Source: Holophagales bacterium UBA5704
Lineage (GTDB): Bacteria > Acidobacteriota > Thermoanaerobaculia > Multivoradales > UBA5704
Length of the DNA stretch: 64,000 nt
Assembly (NCBI GenBank): GCA_002420005.1
Contig: DIHE01000194.1
Location: 23,171-87,170 of the forward strand
Direction of reading: 5' to 3'
Notes under the pieces: generated by a model
Seen by the model: the letters and a program-made list of their open reading frames with translations, nothing else
What the model was told of the DNA's origin: nothing
Databases searched by the model: none
Made by a program: the position numbers and the translations under genes
Shown: positions 19,216 to 28,100 of the stretch, piece after piece
How the letters are laid out: every line of letters starts with the position of its first letter
Position numbering within the stretch: position 1 is the first letter of the stretch

Positions 19216-19244
19216 TTGCAGGTCGAGAGTCTCCGGTGTATCTT
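19216..19244 (+). promoter_or_regulatory. Promoter of the parDE-type operon
   Basis: TTGCAG (19216-19221), a 17-nt spacer and TATCTT (19239-19244). The ATG of the antitoxin at 19251 lies exactly 6 nt after the -10 box, predicting a leaderless mRNA. Confidence 0.62.
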
Positions 19245-19250
19245 TAATCC

Positions 19251-19523
19251 ATGGCACGACCGGTTTCCTGGAAAGTCTCTCTTCCAGCCAATCTCGAAGA
19301 CTTCGTCGCTTCCCGAGTGGCCTCGGGCCGCTTTTCCTCCCGGGGAGAGGTCATCCAGGAAGGCCTGCGCCTCCTGGAGGAGCAGGAAATCTCCGATGGC
19401 GTCCTTCGTTCCGCCATTGCGGTCGGCTTGGAGCAGGCACAGCGCGGTGAGCTGCTCGACGGCGAAGAGGTGTTCGAAGCCTTGGAGAGGGGACTCGCTC
19501 GCCAGCCTGCCGGCCGCCGATGA
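19251..19523 (+). CDS. parD: ParD-like antitoxin (ribbon-helix-helix)
   Basis: A 90-aa antitoxin: N-terminal ribbon-helix-helix SWKVSLPANLEDFVASRVASG, then FSSRGEVIQEGLRLLEEQE, the hallmark of ParD/CopG_antitoxin proteins, and an acidic C-terminal tail that would cover the toxin. It is directly followed by, and overlaps by 4 nt, a ParE toxin gene. The RHH part probably represses the promoter in front of it. The start at 19251 sits right behind the -10 box, without a ribosome-binding site. Confidence 0.88.
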   Translation: MARPVSWKVSLPANLEDFVASRVASGRFSSRGEVIQEGLRLLEEQEISDGVLRSAIAVGLEQAQRGELLDGEEVFEALERGLARQPAGRR

Positions 19524-19822
19524 GCCGCTTCGTCCTGACATCGGCTGCCCGGGAAGACCTCGAAGAGCTCGTCGCCTACATTGCCAAGGACAGCCCCACC
19601 GCCGCACGGCGCGTCGCGCGCGAGTTGCGAAATTCCATGCGCAAGCTGGCCCGGCTTCCCGAAATGGGCCACCGCCGGAGCGACCTCTGCGACGAGCCCC
19701 TTCGTTTCTGGCAGGTGTACTCCTTCCTGGTCATCTACCTGCCGGAGACCAAGCCACTTCAGATCCTCCGCGTCCTCCGCGCAGCCAGAGATGTCCGCGC
19801 GATCTTGGCCGAGCGCCCGTAG
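19520..19822 (+). CDS. parE: ParE-type toxin
   Basis: A 100-aa RelE/ParE-superfamily toxin. It shows the family start FVLTSAAREDLEELVAYIAKDSP, the RxxARELRNSMRKLARLPEMG helix pair, and the C-terminal strands WQVYSFLVIYLPETKPLQILRVLRAARD. ParE proteins inhibit DNA gyrase; RelE members cut mRNA. The loss of the RelE catalytic triad favours ParE. The ATG overlaps the antitoxin stop. Confidence 0.88.
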   Translation: MSRFVLTSAAREDLEELVAYIAKDSPTAARRVARELRNSMRKLARLPEMGHRRSDLCDEPLRFWQVYSFLVIYLPETKPLQILRVLRAARDVRAILAERP

Positions 19823-19883
19823 CCAACAGCCGCGCCCTCCCTCCCGCGGTACAGTCAAAACCGCGAAACCACCGCCCGCCACC

Positions 19884-21394
19884 ATGAACGACCTCCGCAT
19901 CCTCTTCACATCCGACACCCCCGGAGAAGCCGCGGGCTACCGCGCCCAGCTCGCCGATGCCAAGGGGCGCCGCCTCGGCGTCGAGGTCCCGTTCACGCCC
20001 TTCCTCACCGAGGACGACTACGAGGACCTGCGCTGGTATCTGGAGGACTACATGGACCTCCCCGATGGCGGGGCGGTCGTTCGCGCCACGCGCATCGAGC
20101 GCGATCTCGAGGAGTGGGGCCACCGGCTCTATGAGGCCTTGTTCACGCCGCAGGACAACCGCGCGTTTCTGCAGGAGCTTCTGGCCGGTCCCGCGCCGCG
20201 CCGGCTGACCGTCGCGACCCGGGACCCGGTGCTGTTGCGGCTGCCGTGGGAGCTGATGGCCGATGCCGCGGGGAGCCTTGCGCAGCGGTTGTCGGTGCGC
20301 CGGCAGTTGGAGGAACCGGCAGCGACCGAGCCGCGCCCGGCCCAGCTTCCGCTGCGCATCCTCTACATCGTCAGCCGGCCGGCCGATGCGGGGTTCCTCG
20401 ATCCGCGGTTCACCGCGAAAGCCCTCCTGGATGCCCTCACGCCGCTCGGCGCCGGTGTGCGGGTGGACTTCTGCCGGCCGCCGACTCTGGCGCGGATGGA
20501 GGAGATGCTGCGCATCCGGCAGGAGGCCGGTGACCCCTTCGACATCGTCCATTTCGACGGGCACGGCACCTTCCTGCCGAAGGAGCAGGTGGGTGGGCTC
20601 TGCTTCGAAAAGGCCACCGACCCCCTCGCCGCAGCAGAGACCGACTTCGTCTCGGCCGTTCAGCTCGGCGATCTCCTGGAGCGGTATGCCATCCCGTTGG
20701 TCATCCTCGAAGCCTGCCGTAGCGCCACGATGGGGAAGACCCTCGTCTTCGGCTCCATCGCGGCCTACCTGATCCGCGCCGGGGTGGGGAGCGTGCTCGC
20801 GATGAGCCATGCGGTTCACGTCGAAACCACCCGGCTGCTGCTGGAAGACTTCTATCGAGAGCTGGCTGGCGGTGCCACCACCGGGCATGCCTTGGCCGCG
20901 GCTCGAAGGCCGCTCCAGGACACCCCGGCGCGTTGGATCGAACCCGGTCCAGATGGGCGCACGATCGAGCTGCGTGATTGGTTTCTGCCGCAGCTCTATC
21001 AGAGGGACGCGGATGAAGCGCTCGTTCCCGCCCATGCCACGGCCGACGCCGCCACCTCCCTCCGCAGCTTCCGCAGCCCGGCCACCCGCGAAGAAGCCGG
21101 CTCCTTCCCGCCCGCGGCGGTGGCCTGCCCGCCCAGATGCTCCAGGCCCTGCAAGGCGTGGCCCTTGCCTGTGCCCAGGCGGGCTTCGAGGAGGCCGGGC
21201 TCGGCCCTGGCGAGGAAGAGGCGCTGGCGCAGATCGATGAGCTGCCCGCGCCGTTTCCCGCGTTGGCCGGGTTTCTTCGCCAGCTCGCGGCGGGGGAGGT
21301 GCCGGCGGTTCCCCCCGGTGGGTTGCCGGAGGAGCTGGGCGGGTGGTTGGAGGGGCTGGTGGTGGAGATTCGGAAGGCTTCCAGCGCCCAATGA
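19884..21394 (+). pseudogene. CHAT-domain protein, frameshifted near its C-terminus
   Basis: The CHAT caspase-like protease part (residues about 1-380) looks intact: the catalytic His in VHFDGHGTF (about 229) and Cys in LEACRSATMGKT (about 277), with an N-terminal domain containing DPVLLRLPWELMADAAG. After about 21,050 the frame turns into Arg/Pro/Ser-rich shadow sequence, while the frame ending at 21394 carries the protein-like PAQMLQALQGVALACAQAGF and ALAGFLRQLAAG. This indicates a frameshift, possibly with loss of a middle region. Without it, the first frame stays open to 21668 and would fuse to the following antitoxin. CHAT proteins often act in defence or regulated proteolysis; no obvious partner is nearby. 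Confidence 0.7.
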
Positions 21395-21420
21395 CCCTCA
21401 CCCCCGAGTCGGTGTAAACT
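21391..21420 (+). promoter_or_regulatory. Possible promoter of the second ParE-type TA pair
   Basis: ATGACC (21391-21396), an 18-nt spacer and TAAACT (21415-21420). The -35 overlaps the CHAT stop. A GAGGA ribosome-binding site lies before the ATG at 21438, so this TA transcript has a leader. The -35 box is weak. Confidence 0.35.
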
Positions 21421-21437
21421 CTTACGAGGAGCCACCC

Positions 21438-21668
21438 ATGAAGCTGGAAGACCTCAAATTCGAAGCATTGAAGCTCTCAATCGACGACCGGGCGGAGCTG
21501 GTCCAGGCTCTTGACATGAGCTTGGAGGAAGACGATGCGGCCGATGCAGAGCACGAGAGGCTCTGGAAAGCGGAGATCGAGCGGCGCTGCCGCGCGCTGG
21601 ATGAGGGGCGGGCCGAGCTGATCCCCGCCGAGGTGGTCTTCCGGAGGGCGCGCGCTGCGCTTCAATGA
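21438..21668 (+). CDS. Addiction-module antitoxin (TIGR02574-like)
   Basis: A 76-aa antitoxin of the addiction module component type: LEDLKFEALKLSIDDRAELVQALDMSL is the diagnostic N-terminal helix pattern, followed by WKAEIERRCRALDEGRAELIPAEVVF, the usual module that precedes a ParE/RelE toxin. It overlaps that toxin by 4 nt. It lies in the same frame as the broken CHAT gene upstream; its own ribosome-binding site GAGGA argues for independent translation. Confidence 0.85.
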   Translation: MKLEDLKFEALKLSIDDRAELVQALDMSLEEDDAADAEHERLWKAEIERRCRALDEGRAELIPAEVVFRRARAALQ

Positions 21669-21958
21669 GAGAGCTGGTCTTCCAGGCTGAGGCCGAGATC
21701 GAGCTTCTTGACGCCATTCGCCACTACGAGCAAGAAAAGCCCGGCTTGGGGGACGAGTTTCTGGCGGGAGTCCGAATCCTGGCGGCCCGCCTCCTCGACT
21801 ATCCGAGGTCCGGTTCCCCGCTGTTTCGCGACGTGCGCCGTGCTCGCGTCCGCCGTTTCGCCTACCAGCTCATCTATCGGGACCGCGCCGATGCCCTGAT
21901 CATCGTCGCCGTCATGCACCTGCGCCGCAAACCAGGGTATTGGAAGAACAGGCTCTGA
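21665..21958 (+). CDS. RelE/ParE-family toxin
   Basis: A 97-aa toxin with the family features ELVFQAEAEIELLDAIRHYEQ, GLGDEFLAGVRILAARLLDYP and the last strands RVRRFAYQLIYRDRADALIIVAVMHLRRKPGYW. The ending is typical of ParE-type partners of TIGR02574 antitoxins. The target (gyrase or ribosome-bound mRNA) is not decided by sequence. It is the last gene of the operon, followed by a short hairpin. Confidence 0.86.
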   Translation: MRELVFQAEAEIELLDAIRHYEQEKPGLGDEFLAGVRILAARLLDYPRSGSPLFRDVRRARVRRFAYQLIYRDRADALIIVAVMHLRRKPGYWKNRL

Positions 21959-22029
21959 CCGCAGGCCCGAAGCGCCTGTCGGGCAGAAGCGGGCGGCGGG
22001 CGCCTCAAAACCCCTCAAAACCGAGGGTC

Positions 22030-22046
22030 GGGCCTTCGGCCCATTT
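22030..22046 (+). terminator. Short intrinsic terminator after the TA pair
   Basis: GGGCC, a 3-nt loop and GGCCC, followed by ATTTT. The stem is short, but the U-run and position 70 nt behind the toxin stop fit a terminator. Confidence 0.45.
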
Positions 22047-22117
22047 TACCGGCGAGACGCCAGCGCTCCCAGGGGGCGCGGCCGGTACCCCCGGGGCACT
22101 GGATCGGCTCCTCCTCC

Positions 22118-22615
22118 TTACCGGCCTTTCAGCCAGGCCTGAAGCGTCAGCCACATCTTGATCTCCCCGGGTGCTCCGGGCGAGAGATCGGACGGCCGGT
22201 AGAGCTTCGCGATCCAGGTCCGAGGATGCCGGCGGAGAAACCGCTGAACGGCCGGAAGGGTGTTCACGAAGTTCTCTGCCAGCTCGCGGGTGAAGATGGA
22301 GCGATGGCCTGCCGGATTGGGTCTCGCCTTGCCCATCAGCATGAAGACCCGGACGCTGGACTCGAAGAGCCGCTCGGTCTGCGCTGAAACGTAGCGGAGG
22401 CTCTTGTTGTGACTGAGGACGACCCAGTCGTTCTCGCCGGCTTTCACCAGCCATTCGAGATCGTCCGCTCCCTGGGCGAAGTGATCGTCGTGGCGCTCGA
22501 ACCGGACGCCGGCCGCGGAGAGTATCGCGTGGAAGTGGGCGTCGGACAGGTCCGCGTCAACGAAGAAGACGGGTTCAGGCGGCGCGGGCTTCGTAGAGGA
22601 TCGCTTCCTCGACAT
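22118..22615 (-). CDS. PIN-like domain toxin (DUF5615-type)
   Basis: A 165-aa protein with a PIN-like nuclease core: VFFVDADLSDAHFHAILSAAG gives the first acidic residues, HFAQGADDLEWLVKAGENDW the middle, and VVLSHNKSL the strand that in the family ends in the second metal-binding acid. Such proteins pair with DUF433 antitoxins. The start at ATG 22615 ([13 protein letters not shown]) lies inside the 3' end of the small gene upstream. The C-terminal part contains NFVNTLPAVQRFLRRHPRTWIA, typical of longer PIN-like members. Likely an RNase-type toxin. Confidence 0.68.
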   Translation of the reverse strand: MSRKRSSTKPAPPEPVFFVDADLSDAHFHAILSAAGVRFERHDDHFAQGADDLEWLVKAGENDWVVLSHNKSLRYVSAQTERLFESSVRVFMLMGKARPNPAGHRSIFTRELAENFVNTLPAVQRFLRRHPRTWIAKLYRPSDLSPGAPGEIKMWLTLQAWLKGR

Positions 22616-22793
22616 CCACCGGCTCCAGCCCGTAGCACTCCGCCAGGCCTCTTCTGTCGACGCCAGCCGGCGACCGTCCGAGAATAGTCCAGGCCCGTCT
22701 CTTGTTGACCCTCCCGGTGCCGGCCTTGTCAAGAGGCAGGCCTTCGTTTAAGCTTTCGGGTTCCTGGAGCCTCCGAGAGACCCGTTCCCTCAT
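22575..22793 (-). CDS. Small DUF433-like antitoxin candidate
   Basis: A 72-aa frame directly before the PIN-like gene and overlapping it by 41 nt. The C-terminal half, [25 protein letters not shown], matches the DUF433 ending, in which an L-x-x-x-Y-x-L-x-x-x-D-V-x-x-A-I-x-Y helix-turn-helix is usual. The N-terminal half (after [15 protein letters not shown]) lacks the G-x-P-x-I-x-G-T-R block that defines DUF433, so the gene may be degraded or diverged. It is divergent from rpmE, whose promoter lies within this coding region. Confidence 0.5.
   Translation of the reverse strand: MRERVSRRLQEPESLNEGLPLDKAGTGRVNKRRAWTILGRSPAGVDRRGLAECYGLEPVDVEEAILYEARAA
22736..22764 (+). promoter_or_regulatory. 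Sigma-70-type promoter of rpmE
   Basis: TTGTCA (22736-22741), a 17-nt spacer and TAAGCT (22759-22764), about 63 nt before the rpmE ATG. It lies inside the divergent small antitoxin gene. Confidence 0.5.
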
Positions 22794-22826
22794 GACCGGG
22801 GAACACTTCGAAGCAAGGATCGAGCC

Positions 22827-23033
22827 GTGAAGAAAGACATCCATCCGACTCTGCACATGGTGACCGTGCACTGCGCGTGCGGGAACACCTTCGACACTCA
22901 CTCCACCACCGACGAGGTCCGCCTGGAGATCTGCAGCTCCTGCCACCCGTATTTCTCGGGCAAGCAGAAGCTCATCGACACCGCCGGCCGCGTCGAGCGC
23001 TTCAAGCGCCGCTACAACCAGGCCGGCGCTTAG
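22827..23033 (+). CDS. rpmE: 50S ribosomal protein L31
   Basis: A 68-aa ribosomal protein of the zinc-binding L31 type. It starts [22 protein letters not shown] and contains [28 protein letters not shown]; the cysteines in HCAC and CSSC form the zinc knuckle, so this is the C+ rather than the zinc-free YkgM form. The rpmE-prfA order is common in bacteria. Confidence 0.97.
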   Translation: MKKDIHPTLHMVTVHCACGNTFDTHSTTDEVRLEICSSCHPYFSGKQKLIDTAGRVERFKRRYNQAGA

Positions 23034-23066
23034 CCTCCCCCGGACCAGGGTCCCGCAGCGCTCCGC

Positions 23067-23092
23067 GAGGCGCTCCCCCCGGGGAGCGCCTC
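23067..23092. terminator. Perfect 12-bp hairpin between rpmE and prfA
   Basis: Arms GAGGCGCTCCCC (23067-23078) and GGGGAGCGCCTC (23081-23092) with a 2-nt loop. No U-run follows, so it may attenuate or stabilise the rpmE message rather than fully terminate it. Confidence 0.5.
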
Positions 23093-23120
23093 CTGACCGA
23101 GAACACCTGAGGTCCGTGCC

Positions 23121-24200
23121 ATGATCGAAAAACTCGCCCAACTCGAGAAGACCCACGAGGAGCTGACCCAGCGGCTCGCCGATCCGGCGGTGCTGACCGA
23201 CCGCAAGGTCTATGCGGAGACCAACAAGGCGCTGGCCGAGATCAACTCCGTCGTCGACCTGTACCGCGACTACAAGCGGCTGCTCCAGCAGAGCACCGAG
23301 ACCGAGGAGATGCTCGCCGGCCTGTCGAAGGACGACGAGCTGTGGGAGATGGCCCGCCTGGAACGCGACGAGCTCGCCGGCCGCATCGCCGCCCTCGAAG
23401 AGAAGCTGCGCGTCGAGCTGATGCCGAAAGACCCCAACGACACGCGCAACGTGGTGCTGGAGATCCGCGCCGGCACCGGCGGCGACGAGGCGACGCTGTT
23501 CGCCGCCGAGCTGTTCCGCATGTACAGCCGCTATGCCGAGCGGCAGGGCTGGCGCATCGAGGTCATCGACCTGTCCGAGTCCGAGCTGGGCGGCACGAAG
23601 GAGGTCTCGGCGATCGTCGAAGGCCGCGGCGCGTACAGCCGGCTCAAGTACGAAGGCGGCGTCCACCGCGTGCAGCGGGTCCCCGCAACCGAGGCCGCCG
23701 GGCGCATCCACACCTCGGCGGTGACCGTCGCCGTCCTCCCCGAAGCCGAGGACGTCGAGGTCGAGGTCGATGAGAAGGACCTGCGGATCGACCGCTTCTG
23801 CGCCTCCGGCCCCGGCGGCCAGGGGGTCAACACGACCTACTCGGCGGTGCGCCTCACCCACATCCCGAGCGGCCTGGTGGTGAGCTGCCAGGACGAGCGG
23901 AGCCAAATCAAGAACAAGGCGAAGGCGCTGCGCGTACTCAAGGCGCGGCTGTTCGAGATCGAGCGGGAGAAAGCGGACTCCGCGGTCGCCGAAGAGCGCC
24001 GCCGCATGGTGGGCTCGGGCGACCGCTCGGAGAAGATCCGCACCTACAACTTCCCGCAGAGCCGGGTGACCGACCACCGCATCGGCCTGTCGATCCACCA
24101 GCTCCCCACCATCCTGGAAGGGGACCTCGACGCCTTGATCGAGCCGCTGACCACCCACTTCCAGGCCCAGAAGATGGAAGAGGCGGCGCGGACGTACTGA
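23121..24200 (+). CDS. prfA: Peptide chain release factor 1
   Basis: Recognises UAA and UAG and triggers peptide release on the ribosome. 359 aa. The anticodon-like tripeptide PAT lies in [14 protein letters not shown] (about residue 188), typical of RF1 (RF2 has SPF). The catalytic GGQ is in [18 protein letters not shown] (about 231-233), the glutamine that PrmC would methylate. The N-terminus [19 protein letters not shown] is standard. No programmed frameshift is present, which also fits RF1. Confidence 0.97.
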   Translation: MIEKLAQLEKTHEELTQRLADPAVLTDRKVYAETNKALAEINSVVDLYRDYKRLLQQSTETEEMLAGLSKDDELWEMARLERDELAGRIAALEEKLRVELMPKDPNDTRNVVLEIRAGTGGDEATLFAAELFRMYSRYAERQGWRIEVIDLSESELGGTKEVSAIVEGRGAYSRLKYEGGVHRVQRVPATEAAGRIHTSAVTVAVLPEAEDVEVEVDEKDLRIDRFCASGPGGQGVNTTYSAVRLTHIPSGLVVSCQDERSQIKNKAKALRVLKARLFEIEREKADSAVAEERRRMVGSGDRSEKIRTYNFPQSRVTDHRIGLSIHQLPTILEGDLDALIEPLTTHFQAQKMEEAARTY

Positions 24201-24233
24201 CGTACCGAGGCCTGTGCCTCAAAAGGAGCGCCC

Positions 24234-25028
24234 ATGAACCGCAACGCGCGTCTCGGGCTCGGCTTGGCGGGATCTCTCCTGCTGACCGGGTGTTTCGACG
24301 TGGAGCAGACCCTGGTCCTGCAGAAGGACCTCTCCGGCAAGGCCGGCTTCTCCATGAAGGTGAGCCTGGAGCCCATGGTCTCCATGATGCTGATGATGCA
24401 GCGCTCCATGGAGGGGAAGGAGGGCGACCCCACCCCCGAGGAGCTCGCGCAGGCCCGGAAGGACTTCCTCGCCAAGAGCTCCTCCGAAAGCAAGCCCGAT
24501 CCGGAGCAGCAGAAGGCGGACCTCGCGAAGAGCCTCCCGGCCGGCGTGACCCTGCTCGACAGCCGGTTCCAGGAAAAGGAGCTGGACATCCTCGCCGCCT
24601 TCACCCTCGGCTTCGACGACGTCCACAAGCTCAAGCAGGTCCGCCTCGATGCCAAGCCGGCCGAGGGGGAGGCGGCAGGACCGCCGGGACCGCCGAATCC
24701 CTTCGACACCCCCTTCGGCGACCTGGAGGTCACCGACGAGGGAGGCACCTTCCTCCTCACCACCAAGGCGACCAACCCCCTGGAGGAGCAGAAGGAAGAG
24801 ATGGGCGGCCCGGAAGGCGTCGATCCGGAGATGGCGAAGCAGCTCGAGCAGGCGTTCAAAGACCTCCGCGTCGCCTGGAAGATCGAGGCGCCGTTCGAGG
24901 TGCTGGAGAGCAACGCGCACCGCCGCGAGGGCAAGACGCTGATCTGGGAGTACACCCTGGACTCGATGAAGGACATGGACCCCGCCAAGGCGGCCGAAGG
25001 CATCCGCGTCCGCTACAAGAAGGGATAG
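24234..25028 (+). CDS. Hypothetical lipoprotein
   Basis: A 264-aa exported protein of unknown role. The signal MNRNARLGLGLAGSLLLTGC has a clear lipobox (LLTGC) at residue 20. The mature part begins FDVEQTLVLQKDLSGKAGFSMKVS, a pattern shared with bacterial lipoproteins of the LppM-like kind (membrane-attached beta domain), but that link is weak. A methionine-rich stretch (VSMMLMMQRSM) and a Pro/Gly linker (AAGPPGPPNPF) are notable. ATG 24234 lies 33 nt after prfA and has AAGGAG before it. Confidence 0.8.
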   Translation: MNRNARLGLGLAGSLLLTGCFDVEQTLVLQKDLSGKAGFSMKVSLEPMVSMMLMMQRSMEGKEGDPTPEELAQARKDFLAKSSSESKPDPEQQKADLAKSLPAGVTLLDSRFQEKELDILAAFTLGFDDVHKLKQVRLDAKPAEGEAAGPPGPPNPFDTPFGDLEVTDEGGTFLLTTKATNPLEEQKEEMGGPEGVDPEMAKQLEQAFKDLRVAWKIEAPFEVLESNAHRREGKTLIWEYTLDSMKDMDPAKAAEGIRVRYKKG

Positions 25029-25056
25029 GCCCGCGCCCGGGCACTCCGGAGAGACA

Positions 25057-25110
25057 CCGGAAGAGAAGCCGGGATATTTCCCTCGCACGAAATACCCTCT
25101 TCTCTTTCGG
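25057..25110. promoter_or_regulatory. Long imperfect inverted repeat before the methyltransferase/nuclease gene
   Basis: The left arm 25057-25080 (CCGGAAGAGAAG then GGGATATTTC) pairs with 25089-25110 (GAAATACCC then CTTCTCTTTCGG) over an 8-nt loop, about 20 of 22 positions. It lies 27 nt before the start at 25137, so it may be the terminator of the lipoprotein gene or an operator of the modification gene. Confidence 0.5.
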
Positions 25111-25136
25111 CGCCTTCATCAGATACTCTTGCCGGC

Positions 25137-28100
25137 ATGGCGCGACGCCTCCGGCCGCACCCCTCCTCGCCGTCCTCTCCACCGGCTCTTTCTCCCGGTC
25201 TTGTCGCACCGTACCTCCAGCAGGTGGAGGAGGAGCGCGGGAGCGGAGCGGCGCGCGAGGAGTCTTTCTATCCGTTCCTGGGGAAGTTGTTCGTGGACGT
25301 CGCAGCCCGCCTGGGGCGGCCGGAGGTGCGCGTCCGTCTCATCCCCCGCAAGACCGAGAGCTGCCTGCTCGACCTGCAGATCCGCGACGGTGTCCACGCG
25401 ATCGTCGGGTACGTGGAGGCGAAGCTTCCCGGCACCGACCTGGACCGGGCCGAGGAATCGAAGCAGCTCCAGCGCTACCGGCAGACCTTTCCGAACCTCC
25501 TGCTGACCGACTTCTTCGAGATCCGCCTGTTCCGCCATGGTGTGCGGGTGGCCATCGTCCGGCTCAAGGATCATCCGGGCCGCGAAGAGGGGCTCTTCGC
25601 TCTGCTCGGCGGCTTTCTCGCCTTCCGGTCGGCGGCTACGGCGCTGGACGGCGCGGCGCTCGCGGTGGCGTTGGCCGGCCGGGCGCGGGTTCTCGCCGCC
25701 CGCATCGCCGAGCGCCTCACCCGTGAGCTGCAGGGGGAGGAGCCTTCGCGCCTCTCCGGGTTCTACAAGGCGTTCCGGCAGTACCTTCTCTCGCAGCTCA
25801 CGGTGGGCGAGTTCGCCGACCTGTATGCACAGACCATCGCCTATGGCCTGCTCGCCGCCCGCTGGGCGCACAAGGGGTCGGGCTTCGACAACCTCGACAA
25901 CGTCCCGCTCGCCAGCCACCTCCTGCGCGACGTCTTCCGCTTCATCGCGGCGGGCCCGATGCCGCCGGAGATCGACTGGATCGTCGAGGACCTGATGGAC
26001 CTCCTGCGCCATGCCTCCCTGGCCGGGGACCACAACCATGTGACCGATCGGCTCGGCGAGACGCTGGGAAAGAAGGATCCGGTCCTGCACTTCTACGAGA
26101 CCTTCCTCCAGGCCTACGATCCCGCCCTGCGCAAGAAGCGCGGGGTCTTCTACACCCCGGCTCCCGTGGTGTCCTATGTCGTCCGCTCGGTGGACCTCCT
26201 GCTGCGCCATCGTTTCGGGCGTCCTCTCGGGCTCGCCGACCCCTGGGTCCGCCTGCTCGATCCGGCCGCGGGCACCATGACCTTCGTCGCCGAAGCCTGC
26301 CGTCTCGCCGCCAGGACCTGTGAGCAGGAGCGCGGCCCGGCGGCGCGCCCGGCCCTCGCCCGCGACCACCTGCTCCCCCATTTCATGGGCTTCGAGCTGA
26401 TGATGGCGCCCTATGCCATCGGCCACCTGCAGATGAGCCTGCAGCTGCGCAGCTTCGGCTACCAGCCCGGCGAGGGGGAACGGGTCGCCCTGTACCTGAC
26501 CGACGCCCTGCATCACGAGAAGAGGGAGCAGGCGGTATTCCCCTTCGTCGATGCGCTGGCTCACGAGTCGCACGAGGCGGATCGGATCAAGGAGGAAACG
26601 CCGGTCAACGTGGTGATCGGCAACCCCCCCTGGTCCGGGCATTCCGCCAATCCCGACGCCATCTACAACAAAAAACTGGCCGGCTACCGGCTGTCCGACG
26701 GGCGGAGCGACGAAGGCTATTTTCGGGTGGACGGTGCGGGCCTCGGTGAGCGAAACTCGAAATGGCTGCGCGACGACTACGTGAAGTTCCTCCGCTTCGC
26801 GCAGTGGAAAATCGACGAGAACGGCGAGGGCATCGTGGGAATGGTGACCAACCACGGCTGGCTGGATGGCGCCACCTTCCGCGGCATGCGGAGGTCGCTC
26901 CTGCGCACGTTCGACCAGATCTACATCCTCGACCTGCACGGCAACCGGCGGCGGCGCGAAAAGCGTCCGGACGCGCCGGGGCGACCGGACGCCAACGTCT
27001 TCGGCATCGAGCAGGGCGTCGCCATCGTCCTCCTGGTCAAGAAGCCGGGTCTGCCGCGCCGGGTGCGGCGCGCCGACCGCTGGGGCAACCTCGCCGGCAA
27101 GCTCCAGTACCTCGCCGCGCACCACGTCGAGGAGACCGCCTGGACCGATGTCGAGCCCCGGCCGCCGGGCTACTACTTCGTGCCGGGCGACGCCGCGCGC
27201 GAAGCCGAGTACCGCCGGGGCCTGCCGCTCGTGCAGATCTTTCAGCTCCACTCCTCCGGTTTGATGACCGGCCGCGACGCCCGGGTGACCGACGTGGACC
27301 CCGTGCGGCTGCGCAGGCGGATCGCGGCCTTGCGCCGCGCGCTCCTCTTCGGCGAACCGGAAGACCGCCCGGAGGTCGAAGCCTGGCGCCTCTCGGACGA
27401 CCGTCTGCGGCGGGCGGCGCGCGAGCCGGCCTGGGAGAGCCACTTCACCACCTTTCTCGCCCGGCCGTTCGACCAGCGCCACCTGTTTGCCGCCGAGTGG
27501 GCGCTGGAGCGGCCCCGGGAGGCGGTGCTGCGCCACCTGGGGCGGGGGGACAACCTCGCGCTCCTCGTGCCGCGCCAGCACAAGGAGCAGCCGGGAGCGC
27601 TGGTGGCCGCCGGTCTCGCCGGGCACAAGGCGGTCAGCGCGCACGACGTCACCTCCGTCTTTCCGCTCTGGTGCGAGCCGGCCGGCGCCCTCGGCGGCGA
27701 GCGCTCCACGAACCTGACCCCCGAGGTCCGGCGCCTGCTGGGCGAGCTGTACGGCGAGGAGCCGCCGCCGGAGGACGTGCTGGCCCACGTCTACGCCGTG
27801 CTCTGGACACCGGCCTACAAGAGCCGCTACGCCGAGCTCCTGCGGCAGGACTTTCCGCGCATCCGGTTCCCGCCGGAGCGCGCGGCCTTCGACCGCCTCG
27901 CGGCGCTCGGCCGGGAGCTCATCGGCCTGCATCTCCTGCGCGACCCGCGCCTCGCCGCCTCCCCCGCCCGCTTCGTAGGGGACGGCGAGCTGCCCCTGCA
28001 GACCGGCCGCGGTGGCCGGGTGTATCTCTGGAAGAGGTCCCGGGTGTTGCTGGCGGGCGAGGCCCTGGCCTTCGAAGGGATCGAAGTGCTGGAATGGGAA

